DNA of 64,000 nucleotides from an uncultured Lachnospiraceae bacterium (GCA_910577175.1 CAJTLU010000005.1:124001-188000), one strand, 5' to 3'. Numbered from the stretch's first letter, positions 8,645 through 17,085 are shown. Translations and numbers: made by a program. Notes: generated by a model from the sequence alone, not told the origin.

Positions 8645-9847
8645 TTACTTTTCAAGCAATGTATCAATCAGCCGATAGCCCTCTGGATAAAAGATACCGG
8701 AATCCTCTGCCTCTGCTTCATTATAAAATCCGATGCGCTTCTGCTCCCTTGTGCTGTCATACAAAAGGAACGGTACCGGTCCGGAGGTATGGGTACGGCA
8801 GCGGATTGGTGTCGGATGATCCGGCATAATCAGCAGACGGTACGGCTCTCCTGCTGCCCTCATGCCTTCCACTACGGTACGCACCACCTTGGAATCCAGC
8901 GATTCAATCGCTTCGATTTTATTTGCCAGATTTCCCTGGTGCCCCATCTCGTCCGGCGCCTCCACATGGATGTATGCAAAATCATAACCGTCCTTTAACA
9001 GCGCATCGACTGCCGCCTGTGCCTTTCCCGTGTAATTCGTATGGAGCGTTCCGTCTGCTCCCGGCACCTCGATTACCTTCATTCCGGCGCCGATGGCGAT
9101 TCCCTTTAACAAATCGACCGCAGAAATCATCACGCCGCGCTTTCCGGTCTTCTCTTTAAAGTTATCTAACGCCGGTCTTGTCCCGGCCCCCCAGAACCAG
9201 ATTGAATTTGCTTTATGCAGACCCTTCTCAGCACGGGCAAGATTTAACGGATGATTGTTTAAAATATCGTAGCTCTTCTCCATCATCTCCCGCAGCTTAT
9301 CTTCCCCCGGAAGGTACTCACCGATTTTCTTCCCGAGAATATCATGCGGCGGCGTCAGCGGTACTACCCTGCCCTTATCCCAGATTAAGAGATGACGGTA
9401 ACTAGTGCCGGCATAATAGCTGTAAATGTCGTCTGCCAGCTCCTTCCTCACCGCTTCCAGCAAAACAGCAGCGTCCGCCGTAGAAATCTCGCCGGAGCTA
9501 TGGTCGATAATGGTTCTTTCCCCGTATGGCACATCCTCCTCAGAAAGTGTGACAATATTACATCGGAGCGCAATATCCGTATCCTTCATCGGCACTCCGA
9601 TGCTCAGCGCTTCCAACGAAGAACGTCCCGTATAATACTGCTTCGGATTATACCCGAGTACCGCCAGATTTGCCGTGTCGCTTCCCGGGTTCATCCCCTC
9701 CGGAATCGTCGCAGCCAGTCCGATTAAGGACTTCCCTGCAAGCTCGTCCATAACAGGCGTCTTTGCCTGCATTAACGGCGTTTTTCCGCCGATTTCCGCA
9801 ATCGGCTCGTCTGCCATACCATCGCCTAATACTACAACATATTTCAT
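8645..9847 (-). CDS. aPGAM-family phosphomutase / proposed homoserine kinase
   Basis: A 400-residue cytoplasmic enzyme of the archaeal-type cofactor-independent phosphoglycerate mutase family (alkaline-phosphatase superfamily). It begins KYVVVLGDGMADEP with the metal-binding Asp, then has NPGSDTANLAVLGY with the nucleophilic Ser region, HVEAPDEMGHQGN and a late metal site MPDHPTP. All expected motifs are present at full family length. Family members are annotated either as phosphoglycerate mutase or as 'proposed homoserine kinase' because of genome context. Here it lies 17 nt downstream of homoserine dehydrogenase and an ACT regulator, with no GHMP-type thrB in the window, which favours a role in threonine synthesis. 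Which substrate it uses cannot be settled from sequence. Confidence 0.85.
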   Translation of the reverse strand: MKYVVVLGDGMADEPIAEIGGKTPLMQAKTPVMDELAGKSLIGLAATIPEGMNPGSDTANLAVLGYNPKQYYTGRSSLEALSIGVPMKDTDIALRCNIVTLSEEDVPYGERTIIDHSSGEISTADAAVLLEAVRKELADDIYSYYAGTSYRHLLIWDKGRVVPLTPPHDILGKKIGEYLPGEDKLREMMEKSYDILNNHPLNLARAEKGLHKANSIWFWGAGTRPALDNFKEKTGKRGVMISAVDLLKGIAIGAGMKVIEVPGADGTLHTNYTGKAQAAVDALLKDGYDFAYIHVEAPDEMGHQGNLANKIEAIESLDSKVVRTVVEGMRAAGEPYRLLIMPDHPTPIRCRTHTSGPVPFLLYDSTREQKRIGFYNEAEAEDSGIFYPEGYRLIDTLLEK

Positions 9848-9864
9848 TTTATCCGCCTTCCTTT

Positions 9865-11067
9865 CTATAGCTCCACACGGATACGGTTCTTCACCGTAAC
9901 CTGTCTGCTCTTCTCTGCAAATGCGCCCTCTGTCAGCTTTTCTGTAAGAAATGCAAATTCCCCTGTAACGCCCTCTGCCTTTATCTCCTTTACCGCGCCG
10001 AACGCCTTACCAGCCGCCTCTTTCTCCTCTGCAGGTACCCGTACGAAGAATACGCTTTCTGCCTCCTCACTGGAGGAAAGCGCCAGCTTCTTACTGCTCC
10101 AGAGGGTCATAATATTCGTGCCGACATGCTTTGCAGCATCCACAACATCGGCGACAACAGCGCTTGCCGTCGGAAGCTTACCTGCGCCGCTCCCGTAAAA
10201 CATCACATCTCCCAGCACATTTCCGCGTACCAGGATTCCGTTAAACACATTGTTTACGCTATACAGCGGATGGCTCTTCTTCACGATGCGCGGTGCCACC
10301 ATGGCAAAAAACTTATCATTCTCACGGCGGCCTGTGCCAAGCAGCTTCACAGAAGCGTCCATGGCATCCGCATACTTCATATCCTCCGTCGTAATCTTTG
10401 TGATACCCTCGGTATAAATATCTTCATAATCCACCTGCTTTCCGTAAGCAAGGGAGGTCAGAATGGCAAGTTTTCTACATGCGTCGTATCCTTCCACGTC
10501 CGCCTCCGGATTGCGTTCCGCATAGCCAAGCTCCTGTGCCTTTTTCAGCACTGTTTCAAAATCATAGCCATAATCATGCATCTGGCTCAGAATATAGTTC
10601 GTCGTCCCGTTCAGAATCCCGGTAATCTCCATAATCTCATCCGCAGTCAGAGACTGGTTCAACGGACGGATAATCGGAATTCCTCCCCCGACGCTTGCCT
10701 CGAATAAGAAATTCACTCTTTTCTGCTTTGCGATTTCAAGCAGCTCTGCACCATGCTTCGCAACCAGCTCCTTATTGGACGTGCATACGCTTTTCCCGCG
10801 CTCGAGGCATTCCTTTACATAACCATATGCCGGATTCACGCCGCCCATGACCTCCACAACGATTTCCACCTCCGGGTCCTCCGCAATCGTTTTAAAGTCA
10901 TGCACCAGCATACGTTCTACCGGGTCTCCCGGAAAGTCCCGCAAATCCAGCACATATTTTACATGGATATCCTTCCCCGCACGTCTCGCAATGTTCTCCT
11001 GATTTAAATTTAACACCTCTACTACGCCGGAACCTACGATTCCATATCCTAATACTGCAATTTCCAT
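9865..11067 (-). CDS. hom: Homoserine dehydrogenase
   Basis: A 400-residue NAD(P)-dependent enzyme reducing aspartate semialdehyde to homoserine at the branch to threonine and methionine. The Rossmann start LGYGIVGSGVVEVL is followed by the catalytic domain with FEASVGGGIPIIRPL and GILNGTTNYIL, the family signature GYAERNPEADVEGYDACRK, and a C-terminal region (about 325-400) consistent with a feedback-sensing ACT domain. The length is typical of the ACT-bearing bacterial enzyme. GGAGG precedes the ATG. It is the middle gene of ACT regulator - hom - aPGAM-like, all closely spaced on the minus strand, so co-transcription is very likely. Confidence 0.95.
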   Translation of the reverse strand: MEIAVLGYGIVGSGVVEVLNLNQENIARRAGKDIHVKYVLDLRDFPGDPVERMLVHDFKTIAEDPEVEIVVEVMGGVNPAYGYVKECLERGKSVCTSNKELVAKHGAELLEIAKQKRVNFLFEASVGGGIPIIRPLNQSLTADEIMEITGILNGTTNYILSQMHDYGYDFETVLKKAQELGYAERNPEADVEGYDACRKLAILTSLAYGKQVDYEDIYTEGITKITTEDMKYADAMDASVKLLGTGRRENDKFFAMVAPRIVKKSHPLYSVNNVFNGILVRGNVLGDVMFYGSGAGKLPTASAVVADVVDAAKHVGTNIMTLWSSKKLALSSSEEAESVFFVRVPAEEKEAAGKAFGAVKEIKAEGVTGEFAFLTEKLTEGAFAEKSRQVTVKNRIRVEL

Positions 11068-11085
11068 TTTTTCTGCCTCCGTTAT

Positions 11086-11526
11086 TTATTCTCTGCCCAG
11101 AATTTTAATATAGTGTACCCCGTGAATAGCCTCCATACGCTCTATCAGTACCGTTGCCTCCTCCGTCTGCGGAAGCATCTCGATTGAGATTGTAAGTGAT
11201 GCAATGCCCCCGCTCGGAATTGCCTGATGAATCGTAAGGATATTCGCCCGGCTCTTTGCTATCTCCCCCAGCACCACGGACAAAAGCCCAGGCTCATCAT
11301 CCATCTGAAGCATAAACGTAATCGTTCTGCCGCGGTTATTTTCATGAAAGGGAAAAATATCATCCTTATACTTATAAAAAGAACTCCGGCTGATACCGAC
11401 TGCCTCCACTGCTTCCTGCACCGTCAGCACACGTTCCGAATCTAAAAGACGCTTTGCTTCCACTACCTGCAGCAACACCTCAGGAACCGCCTTTTTCTTT
11501 ACGATATAGTATTTCTCCTCTTCCAA
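11086..11526 (-). CDS. ACT domain regulator (PheB/UPF0735-like)
   Basis: A 146-residue cytoplasmic protein. The N-terminal half holds a short helix-turn-helix-like segment (VQEAVEAVGISRSSFYKYK, about residues 36-54); the C-terminal half is an ACT domain (about 68-146) with FMLQMDDEPGLLSVVLGEIA, the usual ligand-binding loop. ACT domains bind amino acids, so the protein may sense threonine or another aspartate-family product and adjust the operon or the neighbouring enzyme. The start is TTG, chosen because GGAGG lies 7 nt upstream and no ATG fits. It is the first gene of the hom operon, 18 nt before hom. The family is often called PheB in databases, but a phenylalanine role has no support here. 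Confidence 0.85.
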   Translation of the reverse strand: MEEEKYYIVKKKAVPEVLLQVVEAKRLLDSERVLTVQEAVEAVGISRSSFYKYKDDIFPFHENNRGRTITFMLQMDDEPGLLSVVLGEIAKSRANILTIHQAIPSGGIASLTISIEMLPQTEEATVLIERMEAIHGVHYIKILGRE

Positions 11527-11645
11527 ACGGTATCCTCCTCTCGTGTTCGTGCCATAAAAACAAGTGTCCGTATCAAAAAGATATCATAGCACATCCGGTC
11601 AGAGATTGCAACTATTTTCCTCTTAAGTTTATATTTTAAATCCTT

Positions 11646-12143
11646 TCATCTGTTATTCACTGTCTCAGGATAAAGATCATGGTGCGTCAGGCGTTCCCAC
11701 GCAACCTGTTCCCACTTAGTCCCCGGTCTGCCATAATTGCAATACGGATCAATAGAAATCCCGCCTCTCGGCAGAAATTTTCCCCATACCTCAATATAAG
11801 CAGGCGACATCAGCTGAATTAAATCATCCAGAATAATATTGACGCAATCCTCATGAAAATCCCCATGATTCCGGAAGCTGAACAAATACAGCTTTAAAGA
11901 CTTACTTTCAACCATAAGCTCCCTTGGAACATAAGATAGATACAACGTCGCAAAATCAGGCTGCCCTGTAATCGGGCAAAGGCTGGTAAACTCAGGACAA
12001 TTGAACTTAACAAAATAGTCGCGTTCCGGATGCTTGTTGGGAAATGTCTCAAGAATTTCCGGAGTATACTCTGACGCATATCGTATATGCTGATTTCCAA
12101 GCAAGGTTATGCTTCCCTTTTCACAATCATTTCTTCCGTTCAT
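11646..12143 (-). CDS. queF: NADPH-dependent preQ0 reductase
   Basis: A 165-residue short (unimodular) QueF that reduces 7-cyano-7-deazaguanine (preQ0) to preQ1, the last free-base step before tRNA insertion. The catalytic Cys lies in [12 protein letters not shown] and the family signature [20 protein letters not shown] is intact, including the Glu/His substrate residues. Its start codon overlaps the queC stop (ATGA), so translation is coupled. It is the last gene of the queD-queE-folE-queC-queF operon. Its presence shows the organism makes preQ1 itself rather than only salvaging it. Confidence 0.95.
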   Translation of the reverse strand: MNGRNDCEKGSITLLGNQHIRYASEYTPEILETFPNKHPERDYFVKFNCPEFTSLCPITGQPDFATLYLSYVPRELMVESKSLKLYLFSFRNHGDFHEDCVNIILDDLIQLMSPAYIEVWGKFLPRGGISIDPYCNYGRPGTKWEQVAWERLTHHDLYPETVNNR

Positions 12144-12832
12144 ATACCTCTCTCCTCCATCGCGGGATCTTCTATTCCGTTTATTGCAAATGCCGCGGCA
12201 CGGTCACGGCATGTAGCACAAACGCCACATGGTGTTTCCCCTCCCTCATAGCAGCTCCATGTCAATTCATACGGAACCTTAAGCGCAAGCCCCTTTTCTA
12301 TAATCTGCGCTTTATTTATTCCGACAAAGGGGGCTTCTATCCGAAGGCTCTGCCCGCTTCCCAGATAAACAGCGCGGTTCATGGCGTCATGAAAGGCATC
12401 GCTGCAATCCGGATAAGCATTGCCTGCCGCATCGTCGCTGTGCGCGCCATAATAAATCACCTCACATCCGTGCGACAGTGCAATACTTGCGGCAGATGCA
12501 AGAAACAGCCCGTTCCGGAAGGGAACATAGGTAGACACAGGCTTGCCATCCGTATGTGCCAGCTGATCCGCATAGCTTTCCTCCGGAATTTTATCAGTAG
12601 AGCCGGAAAGAAGGGCACAATTGGAATCCGCAAAGATTGGCGCAAGATTAAGCCGTTTGACCACAACCCCGTAATATTCTCCTATCCTTTCCGCTGCTGC
12701 AAGCTCCTTATCATGGATTTGCCCATAAAAAATAGAAAGTGCAAGAACCTCTGCCGCGCCATATTTTTCAACCGCCAATCCAAGGCAGGTCGTGCTGTCA
12801 ACTCCACCGCTGAAAAGAACTACTGCTTTCAT
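12140..12832 (-). CDS. queC: 7-cyano-7-deazaguanine synthase
   Basis: A 230-residue ATP-dependent enzyme converting 7-carboxy-7-deazaguanine to preQ0. The PP-loop [11 protein letters not shown] is at the N-terminus. The zinc-binding Cys cluster near the C-terminus ([19 protein letters not shown]) has all four cysteines. The length matches the family. The ATG follows the folE stop directly and overlaps the queF start by 4 nt, both signs of a tight operon. Confidence 0.96.
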   Translation of the reverse strand: MKAVVLFSGGVDSTTCLGLAVEKYGAAEVLALSIFYGQIHDKELAAAERIGEYYGVVVKRLNLAPIFADSNCALLSGSTDKIPEESYADQLAHTDGKPVSTYVPFRNGLFLASAASIALSHGCEVIYYGAHSDDAAGNAYPDCSDAFHDAMNRAVYLGSGQSLRIEAPFVGINKAQIIEKGLALKVPYELTWSCYEGGETPCGVCATCRDRAAAFAINGIEDPAMEERGI

Positions 12833-13402
12833 TTATTTTTCCTCCAGTAAACCTTGTAAGCCTATATCAGTTTTGAATGCGCCACATAATGTTTTTGTAA
12901 CTGTCTGCGCCGAAATATTTCTTATTCCACGTGCTGTCATACAACTATGATAACCGCTGATTCGAATACCAACATCAGGGGAGTCCGTCGCTTCTGATAT
13001 GATTTCTGCGATATCATGTCCTAAACGCTCCTGTAGCTGGAGCCGTCTTGCCGCCATATCGCAAATCCGGGCAATTTTGCTCAGACCAAGCACCCGCCCG
13101 CGTGGAACATACGCTACACTGACCTGCATATCGTACATCAGCGCCATATGATGCTCGCAATAGCTGAACACGGTAATATCCCGCATTACAATCGCAGAAC
13201 CTGTCTGTTCCCCATCCGGAATTTCAAAGGTTTTTCCAAACATTTCTGCAATTTCATGGTTAGAATACCCTGTTCCTGCAAGCATTTCCTCATACATTTT
13301 CGCCACCCGGCAGGGCGTTTCCCGAAGACCTTCCCGTTCCGGGTCTTCGCCGATTGCCTTCAAAATTTCACGCACATGATATTCAATTGCTTTCGTATCC
13401 AT
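12833..13402 (-). CDS. folE: GTP cyclohydrolase I
   Basis: A 189-residue homodecameric zinc enzyme that opens GTP to dihydroneopterin triphosphate, the entry compound for both folate and 7-deazaguanine synthesis. Zinc ligands are visible in YCEHHMALM (Cys and His) and a second Cys near the C-terminus (YHSCMTARG). The substrate loop GRVLGLSKIARI is intact. Its place between queE and queC indicates that it feeds the queuosine pathway here, though it can also serve folate synthesis; no other folate gene is in the window. Confidence 0.96.
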   Translation of the reverse strand: MDTKAIEYHVREILKAIGEDPEREGLRETPCRVAKMYEEMLAGTGYSNHEIAEMFGKTFEIPDGEQTGSAIVMRDITVFSYCEHHMALMYDMQVSVAYVPRGRVLGLSKIARICDMAARRLQLQERLGHDIAEIISEATDSPDVGIRISGYHSCMTARGIRNISAQTVTKTLCGAFKTDIGLQGLLEEK

Positions 13403-13433
13403 ATTTATAATCGTACCTTTCCTTTACTGAAAC

Positions 13434-14099
13434 CTAAACGCCGCGTTGTGCCGGATTCCAGATATATTTATGTAACTGTAGCTGAAGCCTCACCTGATTC
13501 AATGTATTCTCCTTCATAAAAGATACAATCTCGTCCGGAGGAAGCTTTCCGAATACCGGACTGAAATATACGCTGCAGCATGAGGTAAGATGAAAGGTGC
13601 GGATAATCTCCGCCGCGCGTTCCAAATCCATACGGTCGCCCACAACAAATTTTACAGTATCCTTTTCTGTCAGGTAAGAAAAATTCTCCAGACACATAAA
13701 TTCTTCCATTCCACTCCCGGGGAGCTTATAATCCATAGTTACACTGGTATGTACCGGAAACGGCGTTAAATCCTTCAGGGGTATGCTCCCGTTGGTTTCA
13801 ATTTCAATATTCAGCCCGAGAGCATCCAGCGCAGCAATCAAACTCCCTATCTCTTTTTGTAAAAGAGGTTCGCCGCCTGTAAGCGTAACATTTTTTATGC
13901 CCGTAGACATAACATAATCCGTAAGCTGCTTTCCCGTCATTACCTCCACAGCTATATCATCAGAATTTGCCCAACGTGTATCACAGAAGCTGCAATTCAG
14001 ATTACATTTACAAAACCGTAAAAAAACCGCAAGCTCCCCTGCAAGCCTTCCTTCTCCGTTGATACTGACGAACCTTTCCGCCACTGGGAACCTGCACAT
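13434..14099 (-). CDS. queE: 7-carboxy-7-deazaguanine synthase (radical SAM)
   Basis: A radical SAM enzyme of about 221 residues that contracts 6-carboxytetrahydropterin to 7-carboxy-7-deazaguanine. The [4Fe-4S] motif CNLNCSFC (CxxxCxxC) is near residue 35, preceded by the typical N-terminal segment SINGEGRLAGELAVF. TGGEPLLQ is the conserved GGE SAM-binding motif. The ATG at 14099 is preferred (GGGGTG upstream inside queD); a GTG at 14105 overlapping the queD stop is an alternative. It lies 2 nt after queD and 31 nt before folE. Confidence 0.95.
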   Translation of the reverse strand: MCRFPVAERFVSINGEGRLAGELAVFLRFCKCNLNCSFCDTRWANSDDIAVEVMTGKQLTDYVMSTGIKNVTLTGGEPLLQKEIGSLIAALDALGLNIEIETNGSIPLKDLTPFPVHTSVTMDYKLPGSGMEEFMCLENFSYLTEKDTVKFVVGDRMDLERAAEIIRTFHLTSCCSVYFSPVFGKLPPDEIVSFMKENTLNQVRLQLQLHKYIWNPAQRGV

Positions 14100-14101
14100 A
14101 A

Positions 14102-14521
14102 TCACACCCCGTAAGCTGCGCAGTTATCCGGTGTTTCGTAAACCGTGACCCTGCAGACCGGCAGTCCTTTCTTATTTAATTTTTCATAAAAGCTGCGTGC
14201 AAAATTTTCTGCAGTAGGACGAAATTCCACCGGAATCAGATGAAAATCTTCTGATAAAAGCGCCACTTCCGTGTCCGGCTTCAAAGAATTTCTTTCATAA
14301 ATCAACGCATGGTCAAAGCTTTCAGCAAGTTCCCGGACCGCCTGCTTCAAATCGCCAAAATCTATCAGCATACCCTTACCACTTCCATCGCTTTGCAAAT
14401 GTTCCCCCGAAATTTCCACCTCGATTACCCAATGATGCCCGTGCAGATTGGCACACTTTCCTTTATATCCCCGTAAAAAATGTGCGCTGTCAAACGACGC
14501 AGCTGTTTTCAAAAAATACAT
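14102..14521 (-). CDS. queD: 6-carboxy-5,6,7,8-tetrahydropterin synthase
   Basis: A 139-residue zinc enzyme of the PTPS/QueD family turning dihydroneopterin triphosphate into 6-carboxytetrahydropterin. Zinc-binding histidines are seen in FDSAHFL and LHGHHWVIEVEI; the catalytic Cys is in the KCANLHGHH segment, with DHALIYE and the late ETPDNCAAYG following. The start at 14521 is chosen for its AAGGAGAG site; the longer frame to 14587 would translate the attenuator hairpin. It is the first gene of the queuosine operon, behind a leader with an intrinsic terminator. Confidence 0.95.
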   Translation of the reverse strand: MYFLKTAASFDSAHFLRGYKGKCANLHGHHWVIEVEISGEHLQSDGSGKGMLIDFGDLKQAVRELAESFDHALIYERNSLKPDTEVALLSEDFHLIPVEFRPTAENFARSFYEKLNKKGLPVCRVTVYETPDNCAAYGV

Positions 14522-14550
14522 AGCCTCTCTCCTTTCTATTCCGTCTGCGC

Positions 14551-14579
14551 AAAAAAAGCAACCGATAAAAACCGGTTGC
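14551..14579 (-). terminator. Attenuator terminator in the queD leader
   Basis: On the minus strand GCAACCG - 8-nt loop - CGGTTGC is followed by TTTTTTT, a textbook intrinsic terminator. It lies between the promoter and the queD ribosome binding site, so it must be conditional, as in riboswitch attenuation. Confidence 0.85.
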
Positions 14580-14581
14580 AT

Positions 14582-14672
14582 CTGCATAACAATATTACAG
14601 TAAATCGCTTTACTGGATGCCCTGGTTTTGTTTTTTGACAGGATGGCGCAAACGAACTGTCATCATGAAATC
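14582..14672 (-). ncRNA. Probable preQ1-responsive leader (riboswitch)
   Basis: This is the leader between a consensus promoter and a conditional terminator ahead of the queuosine operon. A 5-bp stem GACAG/CTGTC closes a 15-nt loop and is followed directly by an A-rich tail (AAAAAACAAAACC), the arrangement seen in preQ1-I aptamers; loop GUUU and tail AAAC could form the pseudoknot. A second perfect hairpin CAGTAAA-GCGA-TTTACTG (14598-14615) follows before the terminator. The ligand is inferred from operon content. The class could be preQ1-I or another preQ1 class; I cannot confirm a covariance-model match. Confidence 0.55.
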
Positions 14673-14678
14673 CTCGCT

Positions 14679-14707
14679 ATTATAGCATATTCAACTATAT
14701 ATGTCAA
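14679..14707 (-). promoter_or_regulatory. Consensus sigma-A promoter of the queuosine operon
   Basis: TTGACA (14702-14707) and TATAAT (14679-14684) on the minus strand are separated by exactly 17 nt; both hexamers match the housekeeping consensus perfectly. Transcription should start near 14672, upstream of the leader. Confidence 0.85.
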
Positions 14708-14752
14708 ACTTTTAAAGTAATCTGCTGCACAGCATTATAAGCATTCAGACGA

Positions 14753-15820
14753 TTATCTTTCCTTTTCCTCCGTCCTCACAAAGCTCCCATCCTTCCTGAC
14801 GCCGACCGTAACCCTGCCGTTTGTATCTACCGTGACAATATCGCGCCATTCCTCTACTGCACACTGTCCCCGGTCATTTCCCAAGGTACATACTGCAACG
14901 ACGGTTCCGTCCGCCCTTAAGCCTACTACCGTATCCGCTGCCACTGACAGCCTTATAATATCGCTCCACTTCTCTATGGTATTGATAAGATAATCTAACT
15001 CCGGGTCCTCTGCAATTATCGTTCCATCCTCTTTTATCCCGACAAAATACGAGCCGCCGTACAGCTGCTTCAGCTTCGGCCATTTCTCTAATTTCCTTTG
15101 CCGTGTCAATTCGTACATCGGCGTAAACACAAACGTACCGTCTTCCTTTATCCCTGCCATTCCACCTGCAATGGAGGCGGCAATCTGTTTCGCTCCCTGC
15201 AGCTCCCCGGGGGTACGCTGCGACCTGTTGTTTCTATAGCTTACTACGGTTCCGTCCTCCAGCACCGCATCGTAATCAAACAAGTAAGAGCAGATGAGCT
15301 GACGGATTCCTGAAAGCCCCGCGAGGGAACGCATCATATCCGGGGCCCTGTGGCTGCTCCCCCAGTTTCCGCCTGCCTCTATGGTTTCTTTTATCGATTC
15401 CTCCAGTTCCTTTTCTACCTCCTCCGGCGTTTCCGGATAAGAAGCCCATGCCTTTCCTTCCTCATCAATCACGACAAGCAGGGTACGGTCCACCCCAAGC
15501 CCGGTATACCTTTTCTCCAGGTCAACGTCTTTTGTCACCCCTGCCGTATCATAAAGAATATGCAGCCTTCCCTCTTCATCCAGATATGCTGCATAGTAAG
15601 TCCCTACTACCAAAGAACCCTTTCCTTCCTCCATCTCCCAGGTCTCCCCATTCCCAGTTTCCTGCACGCCCGCCGGAATCACTGTCGGGATATCGGTCGG
15701 ACTATCCGTTACCGGATTCGTTGGCGTATCTGCCACCGGCAGTTCCCCCTGCTTTTTGCATCCGCCAAGACCCAGCAGACTGAAACCACATAACACACAG
15801 AAACCTATCAGCTTCCTCAT
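14753..15820 (-). CDS. RCC1-like repeat lipoprotein
   Basis: A 355-residue predicted lipoprotein: leader GFCVLCGFSLLGLGGC, then a Pro/Thr-rich linker (about residues 30-55). The mature part contains several degenerate RCC1-like beta-propeller repeats, recognisable by recurring G-x-K/R-x-DG-T-V/I units (AVLEDGTVVSY, GIKEDGTFVFT, GIKEDGTIIAE, GLRADGTVVAV, GVRKDGSFVRT). It is therefore an extracellular, membrane-anchored propeller-type protein, likely binding a protein or surface ligand. It is monocistronic, facing the same way as the queuosine operon, with GGAGG before the ATG. Its specific role is unknown. Confidence 0.75.
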   Translation of the reverse strand: MRKLIGFCVLCGFSLLGLGGCKKQGELPVADTPTNPVTDSPTDIPTVIPAGVQETGNGETWEMEEGKGSLVVGTYYAAYLDEEGRLHILYDTAGVTKDVDLEKRYTGLGVDRTLLVVIDEEGKAWASYPETPEEVEKELEESIKETIEAGGNWGSSHRAPDMMRSLAGLSGIRQLICSYLFDYDAVLEDGTVVSYRNNRSQRTPGELQGAKQIAASIAGGMAGIKEDGTFVFTPMYELTRQRKLEKWPKLKQLYGGSYFVGIKEDGTIIAEDPELDYLINTIEKWSDIIRLSVAADTVVGLRADGTVVAVCTLGNDRGQCAVEEWRDIVTVDTNGRVTVGVRKDGSFVRTEEKER

Positions 15821-15913
15821 CCTTATCTACCTCCCTGAATTTTTTGGAGTGCTCTCTTTATAATAGTCACCAGACAAATATCAATTCCATAATGAATCTG
15901 CCATTTGTGGTAT

Positions 15914-16141
15914 TTAATAATATTCAAAGAAAATATTATATCCTTTTATATAATATGGGGCTAACAATGTCCGTATATCCTCCAAAGGTTGCAACTCTGC
16001 TACTCCTGCCAATGCCACTTTTCGTATCGGACTTCCCCCATAATACCATGAATTATTAAAAACTGAAAATGCTTTATTATCATACACATAGTTCACTGAC
16101 AAAAAGAATGTCTGTGTACTAATATATGACGGAATAGTTCT
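15914..16141 (-). pseudogene. Possible frameshifted C-terminal extension of the Rhs-like gene
   Basis: A reading frame offset from the Rhs-like gene stays open across that gene's stop and on to a TAA at 15914. It encodes about 75 residues (TFFLSVNYVYDNKAF, then SWYYGGSPIRKVALAGVAEL and a tyrosine-rich end). It has no good start codon or ribosome binding site of its own. A single indel near 16145 would join it to the Rhs-like protein, in the position where a variable toxin-like tip would sit. Alternatively it is chance open frame in AT-rich DNA. Confidence 0.3.
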
Positions 16142-16830
16142 TAGGAATATGCTTGTACAATTGTCCGGATAATTGCCGGTTCAGAACTTCTGGCATTTTT
16201 CACTTTATATTGATTATTCACATATAAGTTATTTTCAGCATCATAATAAATTCCTTTTCCCATATAATAATGCTTACTTTCCCTGTCATAATACCACGCC
16301 TGATACCTGATTGGATTTATATTTCCAATAAAATCTTCCCTGACATTCAAAACAAATTCTCCATCAACATTCTCGTATACTTTGGGCGATGCACCTACAT
16401 ATTCATATTTACAAATAAGCAAATTATTTTCATCGCAAATATATTCAACATTACCAATTTCGTTATACAATAATGTATATCTCCCACCATTGATAATGAG
16501 TTCTGTACATAACATATCACCATTTACATTAGAATAAAAATATTGAATATCATTTTCCCCGGATTCACTTACAAGCAAATTTCCCTCATATAAATAACTC
16601 ACTTCACCTTCTAAAAACACTTTTTTCGTCCTATGCTTGCTTTCATCATAACAATACTTAAATTTCACATTATCCTTAAGAATTTCTTCAATCGGTTCCG
16701 GCTCTTCAATCAGTCCTAATATTTGTTGAATATCAATTTCATCTTCCTGCCCCGCTACAACAACCGTCGGTTTGTTACATATATTTACAATCATCAAAAT
16801 AAAAAAAGTAATCAGTAGTCTTCTTTTCAT
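16141..16830 (-). CDS. Miniature Rhs/YD-repeat-like secreted protein
   Basis: A 229-residue exported protein (leader LLITFFILMIVNICN). Residues about 60-160 show YD/Rhs-type beta repeats (FYSNVNGDM, YNEIGNVEYICDENN), and residues about 180-215 match the Rhs-associated core motif (NPIRYQAWYYDRES, then YYDAENNLYVNN; typical Rhs reads NPIRYRGYYYDxET...YYDPExGRF). Full Rhs toxins exceed 1000 residues, so this is a reduced stand-alone version. The start at 16830 has GAGGAGG 6 nt upstream. DNA here is clearly more AT-rich than the flanking operons, suggesting acquisition. It may be a decayed Rhs remnant or a genuine small surface protein; the reading frame is intact to its stop. Confidence 0.6.
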   Translation of the reverse strand: MKRRLLITFFILMIVNICNKPTVVVAGQEDEIDIQQILGLIEEPEPIEEILKDNVKFKYCYDESKHRTKKVFLEGEVSYLYEGNLLVSESGENDIQYFYSNVNGDMLCTELIINGGRYTLLYNEIGNVEYICDENNLLICKYEYVGASPKVYENVDGEFVLNVREDFIGNINPIRYQAWYYDRESKHYYMGKGIYYDAENNLYVNNQYKVKNARSSEPAIIRTIVQAYS

Positions 16831-16990
16831 AAAAAACCTCCTCACAATAATTTGATTTTTTCTTTTATTATTAATATAAAAAAGATAGGAAAAACAACAC
16901 TACTCCATGACATTTCTGACTTTACCCTTATTTTATAATGTATCATGTCCTTTTCTCTCTGTCAATATTTTCCAATTAATTATATTTTAA

Positions 16991-17032
16991 TTGACATATT
17001 GCCGAACATGTTTTATAATTAGAACACGTGTT
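16991..17032 (+). promoter_or_regulatory. Promoter and probable operator of the TetR-ABC operon
   Basis: TTGACA (16991-16996) and TATAAT (17014-17019) with 17-nt spacing form a perfect promoter. Two palindromes flank the -10 box: AACATGTT (17005-17012) and AACACGTGTT (17023-17032), with centres 19 bp apart. Their position would block RNA polymerase, so they are candidate operators for the TetR protein encoded directly downstream. Two near-identical AGAATATATGTT units follow in the 5' UTR. Confidence 0.7.
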
Positions 17033-17085
17033 ACAGAATATATGTTTTAGAATATATGTTATAGAAAGGAGAATGACGATTTCAT

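Noticed and set aside
14522..14587. Longer QueD start at 14587
   Set aside because: It would place the attenuator terminator inside the coding region and lacks a ribosome binding site; 14521 has AAGGAGAG.
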